Of a stretch of 13,199 nt of DNA, positions 1-7,977 are shown piece after piece; the stretch's first letter is position 1, and the number at the start of each line of letters is the position of its first letter. A model generated the notes under the pieces. The model saw only the letters and a list, made by a program, of their open reading frames with translations, made no database searches and was not told the DNA's origin. The DNA comes from Candidatus Phascolarctobacterium caballi (GTDB taxonomy: Bacteria; Bacillota; Negativicutes; Acidaminococcales; Acidaminococcaceae): NCBI GenBank assembly GCA_018065225.1, contig JAGHTS010000037.1:1-13199 (forward strand), in the 5' to 3' direction. A program made the translations under genes and the position numbers.

Positions 1-607
1 TGAATTTGTTTGGGAAAAGAGAGGGTCATCCTTTAGTTTTAGTTTTGCCGGGCAGTCGTAAAATGGAAATTGATAAAATGTTACCAGTGTTGTTGGAGGG
101 GCAAAACGTTTACAAACCAAGCATCCGGAAATTGATTTGGTGTTATTAAAGGCAGACACTATAGACAGAACAGCTTTGCAGGAAAAGATTGAACAATCAG
201 GAGTAAATATTAAAATTGTAGAAGGCAACAATTATGATTTGTTTGGTGTTGCTGATTTGGCATTGGCTACCAGTGGTACAGTAACATTGGAAGCGGCATT
301 GTTGGGATTAGGAAGTGTTATTGTTTATCGTACCGGCTGGCTGAATGCATTTATTGCAAAGTTAGTTTTAAATATCCCTTATATAGGGCTTCCCAATATT
401 GTAGCAGGGCGTCAGGTATTGCCGGAATTGTTGCAAGAAAATTTTACGGCTGAGAAAGTTGCCGCTGTGGCAGAAGAGCTTTTACAGCCAGAACAAAAGA
501 AAAAAATGCAGGAAGATTTGCAGTTTGTCAAAGACAGATTGGGTAAGCCGGGAGCTGTTGGACGTGTCGCTGAATTAATTTTGCAGGTAGCAGGAGAAAA
601 TAAATGA
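1..607 (+). CDS. lpxB: Lipid A disaccharide synthase LpxB, 3' part, with apparent 1-nt frameshift
   Basis: LpxB (GT19, inner-membrane associated) joins UDP-diacylglucosamine to lipid X to form the lipid A disaccharide. The 5' part lies outside the window. Reading from base 3 gives an LpxB segment with the family motif LPGSRKMEI (bases 45-71), but this frame stops at 147-149. The homology continues one frame over from about base 98 (AKRLQTKHPEIDLVLL) to the TGA at 605-607. That part holds ATSGTVTLEAALLG and YIGLPNIVAGRQVLPELL, both close to the LpxB C-terminal half. One base is missing in GGGGCAAAA (98-106). A TTG at 137 opens an apparent 156-residue ORF, but it begins in mid-domain and is not a natural start. 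The stop overlaps msbA by ATGA. Identity is sure. Whether the break is a sequencing error or a real mutation cannot be told here; error seems likelier, because the rest of the pathway is intact. Confidence 0.92.
98..106 (+). other. Frameshift site in lpxB (short G and A runs)
   Basis: The run GGGG at 98-101, then C, then AAAA at 103-106, is where LpxB homology passes from frame 3 to frame 2. One extra G gives Glu-Gly-Ala-Lys-Arg-Leu and one extra A gives Glu-Gly-Gln-Lys-Arg-Leu. Either restores a continuous LpxB. The shift is inferred from protein-family similarity on both sides of it. Confidence 0.85.
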
Positions 608-2355
608 AACTTTATTTACGGTTACTAAAAAACATATTGCCATATAAATTTCGGCTGTTTTGGGCATCAGTATGCACAGTGTGTGCCAGTGCGGCTATGG
701 TTTATTTGCCTTGGGTTATTCGGGATGTGGTAGATCAGATATTAAGTGATAAGGATGCCGAAAAATTAACTTATATTGCAATAAGTATTATTGTTGTTTT
801 TATTTTACGTGGCTTTTTCAGTTATGGGCAGCATTATTTGATGAGTTATGTTGGGCAAAAGGTAGTAGTAGATTTACGCCAGTTGGCATTTGAAAAAATT
901 CAGCGTTTGCCTATGGCGTTTTATGATAAAAATAAGACGGGAACAATTATGAGTTATGTAACCAATGATGTTAATGCTTTACAAACAGCACTTGTGGATA
1001 ATGTAGTAGAATTGGTTACAGAAGCAGTGGTATTAATAGCATCTATTGTGGCAATGATTTATTTGGATTGGAAGTTGTTTTTATTTACCGCTGCAACTTT
1101 CCCTTTTGTTTTATGGTTTATTGATGTTTTTGGTAAGAAAATTCGTAAATCAGGGGCAAAAATTCAAAGTGTGGTGGCTGATATTACCAGTGTTTTGCAG
1201 GAAAGCGTTTCCAGTGCAAGGGTGGTAAAATCTTTTGTTAGGGAAGATTATGAGATAAAGCGTTTTGATAAAGAAAATACAGATAATTTTTATGCTAATA
1301 TGAAAAATGTGCGGTTAAATGCAATACTTACACCAGTGATTGAATTGGTGGCAGCAATTGGAGTAACAGCAATTTTATGGTATGGAGGAAATAGTGTTAT
1401 TAAGGGAGAAATTACCGCAGGATCACTGGTTGCGTTTTTAACTTATGCAGTAAATATATCCAATCCAATCAAACGTTTAAGCAGAGTTATTGCGGCAATT
1501 CAAAAAGCATTAGCGGCAGCACAGCGTGTGTATGATTTATTGGATTTGCCGGAAGATATAAAGAATGCTTCTGATGCAATGATTTTACCACCTGTACAAG
1601 GTGTGGTAGAGTTTAAACATGTAGATTTTGAATATAACAGTGGAGAAAAAGTTCTGAATGATATAAATTTTGTATCTAAACCAGGACAAATCATTGCTTT
1701 TGTGGGCCCCTCCGGGGCAGGAAAAAGTACAATTGCCAGTTTGTTGCCACGTTTTTATGACATAACTAATGGGGCTATCATGGTGGATGGCATGGATATT
1801 CGTAAAGTTACTTTAGAATCTTTGAGAGAACAGGTTGGTATTGTGCCACAGGAAACATTGCTTTTTAACGGCACTGTATATGATAATATTCTTTATGGAC
1901 GTTTAGATGCGACAGCAGATGAGGTTGAGGCGGCAGCGAAAGCAGCTAATGCCCACGATTTTATTATGGAGTTACCCAATGGTTATCAGACCATGTTGGG
2001 TGACAGGGGTGTAAATATTAGCGGCGGACAACGCCAGCGGATTGCTATTGCCCGGGCTATTTTGAAAAACCCAAGAATACTTATTTTAGATGAGGCGACA
2101 AGTGCTTTAGATACAGAATCAGAAAGAGTGGTTCAGGATGCGTTAGACAGATTAATGGTGGGACGTACAAGTTTTGTTATTGCACATCGTCTTTCAACAA
2201 TTAAGAATGCGGATAGGATTTTAGTGCTTGAGCATGGTTGTATTGTTGAGGATGGTACACATGATGAATTATTGGCAAAGAATGGTCTGTATGCTCATTT
2301 ATATCAAATTCAGTATCAAAGCAATGAAAATGATACAATAACGATGGAAGGATAG
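604..2355 (+). CDS. msbA: MsbA-type lipid A ABC exporter (flippase)
   Basis: This 583-residue half-transporter has a permease domain and an ATPase in one chain, the usual MsbA length. It should act as a homodimer, flipping core lipid A across the inner membrane with ATP. Six hydrophobic segments lie at about residues 16-40, 55-78, 133-153, 157-177, 240-262 and 270-290. The ATPase has Walker A GPSGAGKST (368-376), Q-loop Gln416, signature SGGQ (473-476), Walker B ending Asp496-Glu497, and switch His528, so it looks fully competent. The ATG overlaps the lpxB stop (ATGA) and has AGGAG at 592-596, 7 nt upstream. ABC exporters of this type resemble drug exporters; the MsbA call rests mainly on its place between lpxB and waaA-lpxK. 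Confidence 0.92.
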   Translation: MKLYLRLLKNILPYKFRLFWASVCTVCASAAMVYLPWVIRDVVDQILSDKDAEKLTYIAISIIVVFILRGFFSYGQHYLMSYVGQKVVVDLRQLAFEKIQRLPMAFYDKNKTGTIMSYVTNDVNALQTALVDNVVELVTEAVVLIASIVAMIYLDWKLFLFTAATFPFVLWFIDVFGKKIRKSGAKIQSVVADITSVLQESVSSARVVKSFVREDYEIKRFDKENTDNFYANMKNVRLNAILTPVIELVAAIGVTAILWYGGNSVIKGEITAGSLVAFLTYAVNISNPIKRLSRVIAAIQKALAAAQRVYDLLDLPEDIKNASDAMILPPVQGVVEFKHVDFEYNSGEKVLNDINFVSKPGQIIAFVGPSGAGKSTIASLLPRFYDITNGAIMVDGMDIRKVTLESLREQVGIVPQETLLFNGTVYDNILYGRLDATADEVEAAAKAANAHDFIMELPNGYQTMLGDRGVNISGGQRQRIAIARAILKNPRILILDEATSALDTESERVVQDALDRLMVGRTSFVIAHRLSTIKNADRILVLEHGCIVEDGTHDELLAKNGLYAHLYQIQYQSNENDTITMEG

Positions 2356-2368
2356 ATAAGGATAAATA

Positions 2369-4888
2369 ATGTATTTTTTATATAATGTTCTCATAATTTT
2401 AGTATTGATTTTTTTCATCATTCCGTATTATACATATCGTTTGTTGACGGAAAAAGGATTTAGCCGGAGATTTCGTCAATCATTGGGTAATGTTAAGCAA
2501 AGTGAAATTGCGGCAGTTTGCCAAAAAGATTGCATTTGGATTCATGGGGCCAGTGTCGGTGAAATTGTGGCTACGAGTCCATTGGTAAAGCAAATACGCA
2601 AGCAGATGCCTGACAGACCTATTTTGGTCAGTGCATTTACGGTGGGCGGGTATGATATGGCAAAGCAAATTATTCCAGAAGCGGATGCCATTATTTATTT
2701 CCCTTTGGATTTGCCATTTGTTTCTGAATCTTTAGTAAAAAGAATTCGCCCGGGAGTATTTATGCCTGTAGAAACAGAATTATGGCCTAATTTTTTGAGG
2801 GCAATTAGGGAAAGGCATATTCCGGTAATGATGGTAAACGGACGTATTTCTGAAAAATCAGTAAAAACCTATCGCTATATGTATGGTATTTGGGATGATA
2901 TTTTGAATACGGTTACCCGTTTTTGTATGCAGTCAAGTATTGATGCTGATTATATTGCTTCATTGGGAGCAGATCGTAGTAAGATTTTTGTTACAGGTAA
3001 TACTAAATTTGATCAAACTTATGCTGAAGTTACAGAGCAGGATTTGTTAAATTACCGTTCTCAGTTAGGAATAGAAGGTGCTTATCCTGTTATTGTGGCA
3101 GGATCAACTCATCCGGGTGAAGAAAAAGCGTTGTTAAAAGTATTTAAAGCAGTACGGGCAGAATATCCTGATGCACGGCTTTTAATTGCTCCGCGTAAAC
3201 CTGCCCGTTCAGAAGAGATTGCCAAATTAGCAGAAGAAAGTGGTTTTGACGTTGGTTTTAGAAGTAAGATGTTGGCAACGGGTGCAGAAAAGCATGCAGT
3301 TGTTATGTTGGATACCATTGGAGAATTGGGACGTATTTATGCAGTGGGGGATATTGTATTTGTGGGCGGCTCTTTGGCGACCACCGGCGGGCATAATGTT
3401 TTGGAACCGGCTGCACATGCGAAGCCTATTTTAGTTGGGCCTAATATGCAAAACTTTAAAGATTCTTATTCGTTGTTAAGTAAAGTTGGTGCTTGCAAAA
3501 TGGTTCAAAACGTTTCTGAGTTAATCACGGAAACATTGGATATTGTAAAAAATGCTGAACGTAGAAAACACATGGGTGATGCAGCACTTAAAGTTATTCA
3601 TGAAAATAGAGGGGCAGATATTCGTTCCATTTATTATTTGAAAGAATTGATGCAGTTGTATGAACGTCCTGCCAAAAAATATGCGCAATATCCTATCAAT
3701 ATTCGCAATTTAAATGATAAAGGTGGGGGACGTCTGCGTCATGGAGATGCACTTATTCAATATATTACAAGTTTAGCTTATGGGCCAGATACTCCATTCT
3801 CAGGGTGGTTGCTTTTAAGTTTCTTACGTTTGATGAGTTATCTTTATGCATTTGGTGTACGGTTAAAGCTTTCTTTGTACAATATTGGTATTTTGCATAG
3901 AGTAAAATTGAATGCCTGTGTAATTTCTGTAGGAAATATTACAGTGGGAGGTACAGGTAAAACCCCTACTGCTCAAAGATTAGCGCGGTTTATTCACGAA
4001 AATGGATATCGGGTTGTTATTTTGAATAGAGGGTATCGTTCTAATTGGGATAAGGATATAGGTGTTGTCAGTGATGGCACCAAAATCTCTATGACTGCTT
4101 ATGAAGCAGGCGATGAAGCATATTTAATGGCTAAAACGTTACCGGGTGTTCCTGTAATCATTGGCAAAAATAGGGCTGTCACGGGTAGATATGCAGTAGA
4201 AAAGTTTAATGCACAAGTTATTGTTATGGATGATGGTTATCAGCATTGGCATTTGCAAAGAGATTTAGATGTGGTTTTAGTTGATACTTTGACGATGTTT
4301 GGCAATGGTAATGTTTTGCCACGAGGAATTTTACGGGAGCCGCTTGATAATTTAAATAGAGCTGATGTTTTTTTGCTAACTAAAACTGACCAGTCAAGTG
4401 ATATGAATAAATTAGAATTGCGTAAGATTCTTGGGCAATATAATCAAAAAGCACCTGTTGTTGAATCAATTCATTGTCCTAAAAATTTTGTTGAAATTGC
4501 TGAATGGTATAAGGATACAGGAACAACAATTTCGTTGGATGAATTACGAAACAGGAAAGTTATTGTGTTTAGTGCAATCGGTAATCCGTCTTCGTTTGAA
4601 CAAACACTTAGTTCCATTGGATTGGAATTATTGGAATCAGTTCGTTATCCGGATCATCATGATTATGGGATGAGTGAAATGCAATACATTAATGAACGGG
4701 CAGCAGAGTTAAATGCAGTTGCAATTGTAACTACTGCAAAAGATGCTGTAAAAATACCAACAGAATTTATTTATTCTCAAAGAGAGATACCATTGTATGT
4801 GTTAAATATGGAGATACAAATTATTGGAGATATTAATAAAATAAAAAGACTAATTAATAATGCAATTAACAAAGAGGGCGAAAAATAA
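2369..4888 (+). CDS. waaA-lpxK: Fused Kdo transferase (WaaA/KdtA) - tetraacyldisaccharide 4'-kinase (LpxK)
   Basis: One 839-residue ORF holds two lipid A enzymes. Residues 3-22 are a membrane anchor. Residues to about 430 form the GT30 Kdo transferase: HGASVGE (59-65, Glu65 the likely catalytic base), ETELWPN (135-141), TGNTKFD (209-215), AGSTHPGEE (244-252), PRKPAR (275-280) and GGHNVLEP (340-347). After a linker of about 30 residues, LpxK runs from about 458: P-loop GGTGKT (527-532), RGYR (554-557), DDGYQH (621-626), PRGILREPL (651-659), PDHHDY (761-766) and TTAKDA (788-793). LpxK adds the 4' phosphate and WaaA then adds CMP-Kdo-derived Kdo, so the fused domains do neighbouring steps in reverse order. 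Each half is near its usual stand-alone length. No Met codon lies near the LpxK domain start, and I see no frameshift. AAGGA at 2358-2362 supports the start. Confidence 0.95.
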   Translation: MYFLYNVLIILVLIFFIIPYYTYRLLTEKGFSRRFRQSLGNVKQSEIAAVCQKDCIWIHGASVGEIVATSPLVKQIRKQMPDRPILVSAFTVGGYDMAKQIIPEADAIIYFPLDLPFVSESLVKRIRPGVFMPVETELWPNFLRAIRERHIPVMMVNGRISEKSVKTYRYMYGIWDDILNTVTRFCMQSSIDADYIASLGADRSKIFVTGNTKFDQTYAEVTEQDLLNYRSQLGIEGAYPVIVAGSTHPGEEKALLKVFKAVRAEYPDARLLIAPRKPARSEEIAKLAEESGFDVGFRSKMLATGAEKHAVVMLDTIGELGRIYAVGDIVFVGGSLATTGGHNVLEPAAHAKPILVGPNMQNFKDSYSLLSKVGACKMVQNVSELITETLDIVKNAERRKHMGDAALKVIHENRGADIRSIYYLKELMQLYERPAKKYAQYPINIRNLNDKGGGRLRHGDALIQYITSLAYGPDTPFSGWLLLSFLRLMSYLYAFGVRLKLSLYNIGILHRVKLNACVISVGNITVGGTGKTPTAQRLARFIHENGYRVVILNRGYRSNWDKDIGVVSDGTKISMTAYEAGDEAYLMAKTLPGVPVIIGKNRAVTGRYAVEKFNAQVIVMDDGYQHWHLQRDLDVVLVDTLTMFGNGNVLPRGILREPLDNLNRADVFLLTKTDQSSDMNKLELRKILGQYNQKAPVVESIHCPKNFVEIAEWYKDTGTTISLDELRNRKVIVFSAIGNPSSFEQTLSSIGLELLESVRYPDHHDYGMSEMQYINERAAELNAVAIVTTAKDAVKIPTEFIYSQREIPLYVLNMEIQIIGDINKIKRLINNAINKEGEK

Positions 4889-5619
4889 TGAAAACAATTT
4901 GTATTATTCCGGCAAGATATGCATCAACCAGATTGCCGGGCAAACCTTTAAAATTAATTGCCGGTAAACCTATGATTCAAAGAGTTTATGAGCAGGCACA
5001 AAAGGCAGATTGCCTGTCGGATGTTATTGTGGCTACAGATGACGAAAGGGTTTGTGATGCGGTAAAAAATTTTGGCGGGAAGGTGATGATGACGGATCCC
5101 AAGCACCGCAGCGGCACTGATCGTTTGGCGGAGGTTGCTTTAAGTTATAAGGATGTTGATGTTATTATCAATGTACAGGGTGACGAGCCCATGATACCGC
5201 CCAAAATTATTGATGCATTGGGCAATGCTTTTGAAAAAAATCCCGATTTGCAAATGGCAACCATGAAATGCCCTATGAGTGAAGATGAGTATAATGATCC
5301 GGCAGCGGTAAAAGTTGTTACGGATTTGCAGGGGTATGCATTGTATTTCACCAGAAGTTTGGTGCCGTATCCTCGTAATGCAGAGGATTTGAAAGTGTAT
5401 AAGCATGTTGGAATATATGCTTATCGCAGGGATTTTTTGTTGCAATTTGCCGCTTGGGAACCAACACCATTGGAGTTGACGGAGTCCTTGGAACAGTTGC
5501 GGGTTTTGGAAAATGGTTATAAAATCAAAGTGTTGGAAAGCGATTTTAAGGGTGTGGGTGTTGACACACCTGAAGATTTGGAACATGTCAATAAAATTTT
5601 TGCTGATTTGGAAAAGTAG
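4888..5619 (+). CDS. kdsB: CMP-Kdo synthetase (3-deoxy-manno-octulosonate cytidylyltransferase)
   Basis: KdsB activates Kdo with CTP to CMP-Kdo, the donor for the WaaA domain encoded just upstream. The 243-residue length is typical. The nucleotide-binding start PARYASTRLPGKPL (8-21) is plain, followed by ATDDERV (49-55), HRSGTDR (73-79), NVQGDEP (95-101), LTESLEQLR, and a C-terminal VDTPEDL with Asp226, a probable Mg2+ ligand together with Asp99. It is a cytosolic enzyme with no membrane segment. The ATG shares its A with the TAA of waaA-lpxK (TAATG), suggesting translational coupling; GAGGG at 4874-4878 is 9 nt upstream. GC content rises clearly at this gene compared with the lpxK half before it. 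Confidence 0.97.
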   Translation: MKTICIIPARYASTRLPGKPLKLIAGKPMIQRVYEQAQKADCLSDVIVATDDERVCDAVKNFGGKVMMTDPKHRSGTDRLAEVALSYKDVDVIINVQGDEPMIPPKIIDALGNAFEKNPDLQMATMKCPMSEDEYNDPAAVKVVTDLQGYALYFTRSLVPYPRNAEDLKVYKHVGIYAYRRDFLLQFAAWEPTPLELTESLEQLRVLENGYKIKVLESDFKGVGVDTPEDLEHVNKIFADLEK

Positions 5620-5636
5620 TATTGAAATGTGAAGTT

Positions 5637-5642
5637 GGAGGA
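5637..5642 (+). promoter_or_regulatory. Strong ribosome binding site of kdsA
   Basis: GGAGGA lies 5 nt before the kdsA ATG and is the best Shine-Dalgarno match in the window. It sits in the 28-nt gap after kdsB, the largest gap here, so kdsA translation probably does not depend on coupling to kdsB. Confidence 0.8.
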
Positions 5643-5647
5643 AGTTT

Positions 5648-6466
5648 ATGAATATTGTTAGTGTGGGCAAATATAAAATCGGGCAGGGACATCCTTTGGC
5701 ACTATTGGCCGGGCCATGTGTGTTGGAAGGATATGAACGGAGTTTAATGATTGGTAAAGAGGTTAAGAAAATATGTGGGGAATTGGGTATTCCTTACATT
5801 TTTAAAGCAAGTTTTGATAAAGCCAACCGGTCAAGTTATAATAGTTTTCGTGGACCTGGCATTGAAGAGGGATTGAAATTATTGGCAACCATAAAAAAAG
5901 AATTAGCAGTACCGGTTGTAACAGACATTCACGAGACGTGGCAGGCCGAAAAGGCCGCCGAAGCAGTTGATGTTTTACAAATTCCGGCCTTCCTTTGCAG
6001 ACAGACAGATTTGGTTTGGGCGGCGGCTAAGACGGGGAAATGCGTAAATGTAAAAAAAGGACAATTTTTGGCTCCTTGGGATATGAAAAATGTTATTGGC
6101 AAGGTTGAAGAAGCGGGTAACAAAAATTTACTTTTAACGGAACGTGGTTCAAGTTTTGGTTATAATACATTGGTTACGGATATGCGTGGCTTGGCAATTA
6201 TGCGGGAACTTGGTTATCCTGTGGTAATGGATGCCACTCATTCAGTACAAATTCCCGGAGGTAAGGGAACATCAAGCGGCGGACAAAGCCAGTATGTTCC
6301 ACACATGGCAAGGGCGGCGGCAGCCGTTGGGGTTGATGCTTTGTTTTTAGAAGTGCATGATAATCCCACAGAGGCATTAAGCGACGGGCCGAATATGGTG
6401 GCATTGAAAGATTTGAAAAAATTACTTCAAGACGTTATTGCGATAGATAAAATTGTAAGAGGTTGA
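5648..6466 (+). CDS. kdsA: Kdo-8-phosphate synthase, metal-dependent (class II) type
   Basis: KdsA condenses phosphoenolpyruvate with arabinose 5-phosphate to Kdo-8-phosphate in the cytosol. The 272-residue protein is a TIM-barrel of the DAHP/Kdo8P synthase family. FKASFDKANRSS (52-63) marks it as a Kdo8P synthase rather than DAHP synthase. Further motifs are TDIHE (92-96), PAFLCRQTDL (113-122), NVKKGQFLAPW (134-144) and SVQIPGG (199-205). It carries Cys24 in AGPC, His198, Glu235 and Asp246, the four positions that bind the metal in Aquifex KdsA (Cys11, His185, Glu222, Asp233). E. coli KdsA has Asn at the Cys position and needs no metal. The gene stands between kdsB and kdsD, 4 nt from the latter. 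Confidence 0.97.
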   Translation: MNIVSVGKYKIGQGHPLALLAGPCVLEGYERSLMIGKEVKKICGELGIPYIFKASFDKANRSSYNSFRGPGIEEGLKLLATIKKELAVPVVTDIHETWQAEKAAEAVDVLQIPAFLCRQTDLVWAAAKTGKCVNVKKGQFLAPWDMKNVIGKVEEAGNKNLLLTERGSSFGYNTLVTDMRGLAIMRELGYPVVMDATHSVQIPGGKGTSSGGQSQYVPHMARAAAAVGVDALFLEVHDNPTEALSDGPNMVALKDLKKLLQDVIAIDKIVRG

Positions 6467-6470
6467 TTTT

Positions 6471-7445
6471 ATGGAAAAGTATTTGCAACAGGCACAAGAC
6501 ACTTTGCGAATGGAAGCGGAATCTATAACGGAATTGATATCCCGTATTGATGACAATTTTGCTATGGCAGTTAATATGATTTGTGATAGTTGTGACCGGG
6601 TTATTGTTACAGGCATGGGGAAAAGCGGACACATTGGCAATAAATTGGCGGCAACATTGGCAAGTACGGGCACACCAAGTTTCTTTTTGCATCCTGCCGA
6701 AGGGGTGCATGGTGATTTGGGAATGGTAACCAGTAATGATGTGGTATTGGCATTAAGCAATAGTGGCGAAACAGTGGAAGTATTGAATATTCTTCCAAGT
6801 TTGCGTAGAATTGGGGCAAAGTTAATTGCTATGGTTGGTAATCCACAAAGCACTTTGGCAAAATCAGCGGATGTTATTTTGAATGTAGGTATTTCCAAAG
6901 AAGCGTGTCCTTTGGGTTTGGCCCCCACAAGCAGTACAACTGCCTGTTTGGCTTATGGTGATGCGTTGGCAATGGCACTTTTGGTAAAACATAATTTTAC
7001 AAAAGATGAATTTGCGGTATTTCACCCTGGCGGATCCTTGGGGAAAAAATTATTGCTTACAGTGGCAATGGTTATGCACAGTGGGGCGGAGAATCCTTTG
7101 GTACATGGTGATACTACCGTGCAGGATGCACTTTTTGTAATTACAGAAAAAGGATTGGGTGCAGTTAGTGTAGTTGATGACAATGGAGTGATGTTGGGCG
7201 TATTGACAGATGGTGATATTCGTCGGGGGTTGCACAAGGGTGTGGATTTTTTACAACGTCCTGTTGTAGAATTAATGACGAAAACACCACACTATATTAC
7301 CAAAGATAAATTGGCGGCAGAGGCATTGCATATCATGGAAAGTCACCATCCTAAACCTATTACAGTGTTGCCGGTAGTGGATGAAAATAAAAAAGTTATT
7401 GGCTTGTTACATATGACTGATTTAGTTCGCAAAGGTGTGGTATGA
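6471..7445 (+). CDS. kdsD: Arabinose-5-phosphate isomerase KdsD (SIS + two CBS domains)
   Basis: KdsD isomerises ribulose 5-phosphate to arabinose 5-phosphate, the first step of the Kdo path, in the cytosol. The 324-residue protein has the standard layout: a SIS domain (about 30-190) and two CBS domains (about 200-255 and 265-324). Motifs are TGMGKSGHIG (47-56), AEGVHGD (76-82), SNSGET (96-101), APTSSTT (151-157) and FHPGGSLGK (184-192). Lys51, His80, Glu103, Glu144 and His185 align with E. coli KdsD Lys59, His88, Glu111, Glu152 and His193 at a constant offset of 8, so the active site looks complete. AAGAGG at 6457-6462 precedes the ATG. The stop overlaps kdsC by ATGA. GutQ-like paralogues share this fold, but the kds context settles the call. 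Confidence 0.96.
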   Translation: MEKYLQQAQDTLRMEAESITELISRIDDNFAMAVNMICDSCDRVIVTGMGKSGHIGNKLAATLASTGTPSFFLHPAEGVHGDLGMVTSNDVVLALSNSGETVEVLNILPSLRRIGAKLIAMVGNPQSTLAKSADVILNVGISKEACPLGLAPTSSTTACLAYGDALAMALLVKHNFTKDEFAVFHPGGSLGKKLLLTVAMVMHSGAENPLVHGDTTVQDALFVITEKGLGAVSVVDDNGVMLGVLTDGDIRRGLHKGVDFLQRPVVELMTKTPHYITKDKLAAEALHIMESHHPKPITVLPVVDENKKVIGLLHMTDLVRKGVV

Positions 7446-7972
7446 ATTTTGACAAAATAAAACTCCTTGTTTTGGATGCGGATGGAGTTTTGACTGACGG
7501 TAAACTATATATAGGGGCTAATGGGGAAATAGCAAAGTGTTTTAGCGTACTTGATGGAATGGGTATCAGTTTGGCTTTGCGAAATGGTATTGATGTTGCA
7601 ATTATTACCGGGAGAAGCGGTGATATTGTCAAGTATCGTGCCAATGAATTAGGCATTAAACATTGTTATATCGGTATTAAAGATAAAAAAGAACAGTTAC
7701 AAAAACTTATGAACACATTAAATGTCGGTCAGGATGAAGTTGCTTATATGGGTGATGACTTAAATGATTTGCCATCATTTGCAATAGCAGGTTTAAAGAT
7801 GGCTGTAAAAAATGCAGTGGCGGAAGTTTTGCAAAACGCTGATTATGTTACTGCCAATAATGGCGGTTGTGGTGCTGTCCGTGAAGTGGTGGAAAAAATT
7901 TTGATAGCTCAAAAAAAATGGGATAAAATTGTTACAGAGTATTTACAACAAGGACAAGGAGACAAGCAGTAG
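7442..7972 (+). CDS. kdsC: Kdo-8-phosphate phosphatase KdsC (HAD family)
   Basis: KdsC removes phosphate from Kdo-8-phosphate to give Kdo, completing with KdsA, KdsB and KdsD the whole route to CMP-Kdo. The 176-residue length is typical for this capless HAD enzyme, which works as a tetramer. HAD motif I is DADGVLTD (12-19; nucleophile Asp12, acid Asp14), motif II is TGR (56-58), the motif III lysine is Lys80 or Lys82 in GIKDKK, and motif IV is GDDLND (104-109). The C-terminal GGCGAVREVVE tail, which reaches a neighbouring active site in the family, is present at 131-141. The ATG overlaps the kdsD stop by 4 nt. An A8 run (7911-7918) lies near the 3' end and the frame stays intact across it. 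GC content drops again in this gene. Confidence 0.95.
   Translation: MNFDKIKLLVLDADGVLTDGKLYIGANGEIAKCFSVLDGMGISLALRNGIDVAIITGRSGDIVKYRANELGIKHCYIGIKDKKEQLQKLMNTLNVGQDEVAYMGDDLNDLPSFAIAGLKMAVKNAVAEVLQNADYVTANNGGCGAVREVVEKILIAQKKWDKIVTEYLQQGQGDKQ
7956..7961 (+). promoter_or_regulatory. Candidate ribosome binding site for the lpxL-like gene, unusually far
   Basis: AAGGAG lies inside the end of kdsC, 16 nt before the ATG at 7978. No closer Shine-Dalgarno match and no better start codon is visible, so the gene may depend partly on translational coupling to kdsC, whose stop is 5 nt upstream. Confidence 0.45.
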
Positions 7973-7977
7973 TATAT

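Noticed and set aside
137..607. A separate 156-residue gene starting at TTG 137
   Set aside because: It is the C-terminal part of LpxB. The homologous sequence continues upstream in the next frame, so this is a broken gene and not a small independent one.
1706..1718. GC-rich hairpin GCCCC-TCC-GGGGC standing out in AT-rich DNA
   Set aside because: It encodes the Walker A glycines of MsbA (Gly-Pro-Ser-Gly-Ala-Gly). Protein constraint explains it, and no T run follows to make a terminator.
5620..5647. Promoter in the kdsB-kdsA gap
   Set aside because: At 28 nt it is too short for a promoter plus leader, and no -35/-10 pair is visible; it holds only the strong ribosome binding site.
5140..5670. 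A 176-codon open frame on the minus strand opposite kdsB
   Set aside because: It lies fully under a well-supported kdsB and the kdsA start, has no recognisable motif, and arises because the + strand frame lacks TTA, CTA and TCA in that register.
5943..5955. GGCC-GAAAA-GGCC small inverted repeat in kdsA
   Set aside because: The stem is only four pairs within conserved coding sequence (Ala-Glu-Lys-Ala), too weak to call a regulatory structure.
6422..6928. A 168-codon open frame on the minus strand opposite kdsA/kdsD
   Set aside because: It is antisense to conserved SIS-domain codons, has no domain and no ribosome binding site, and shows the composition of a mirror frame.
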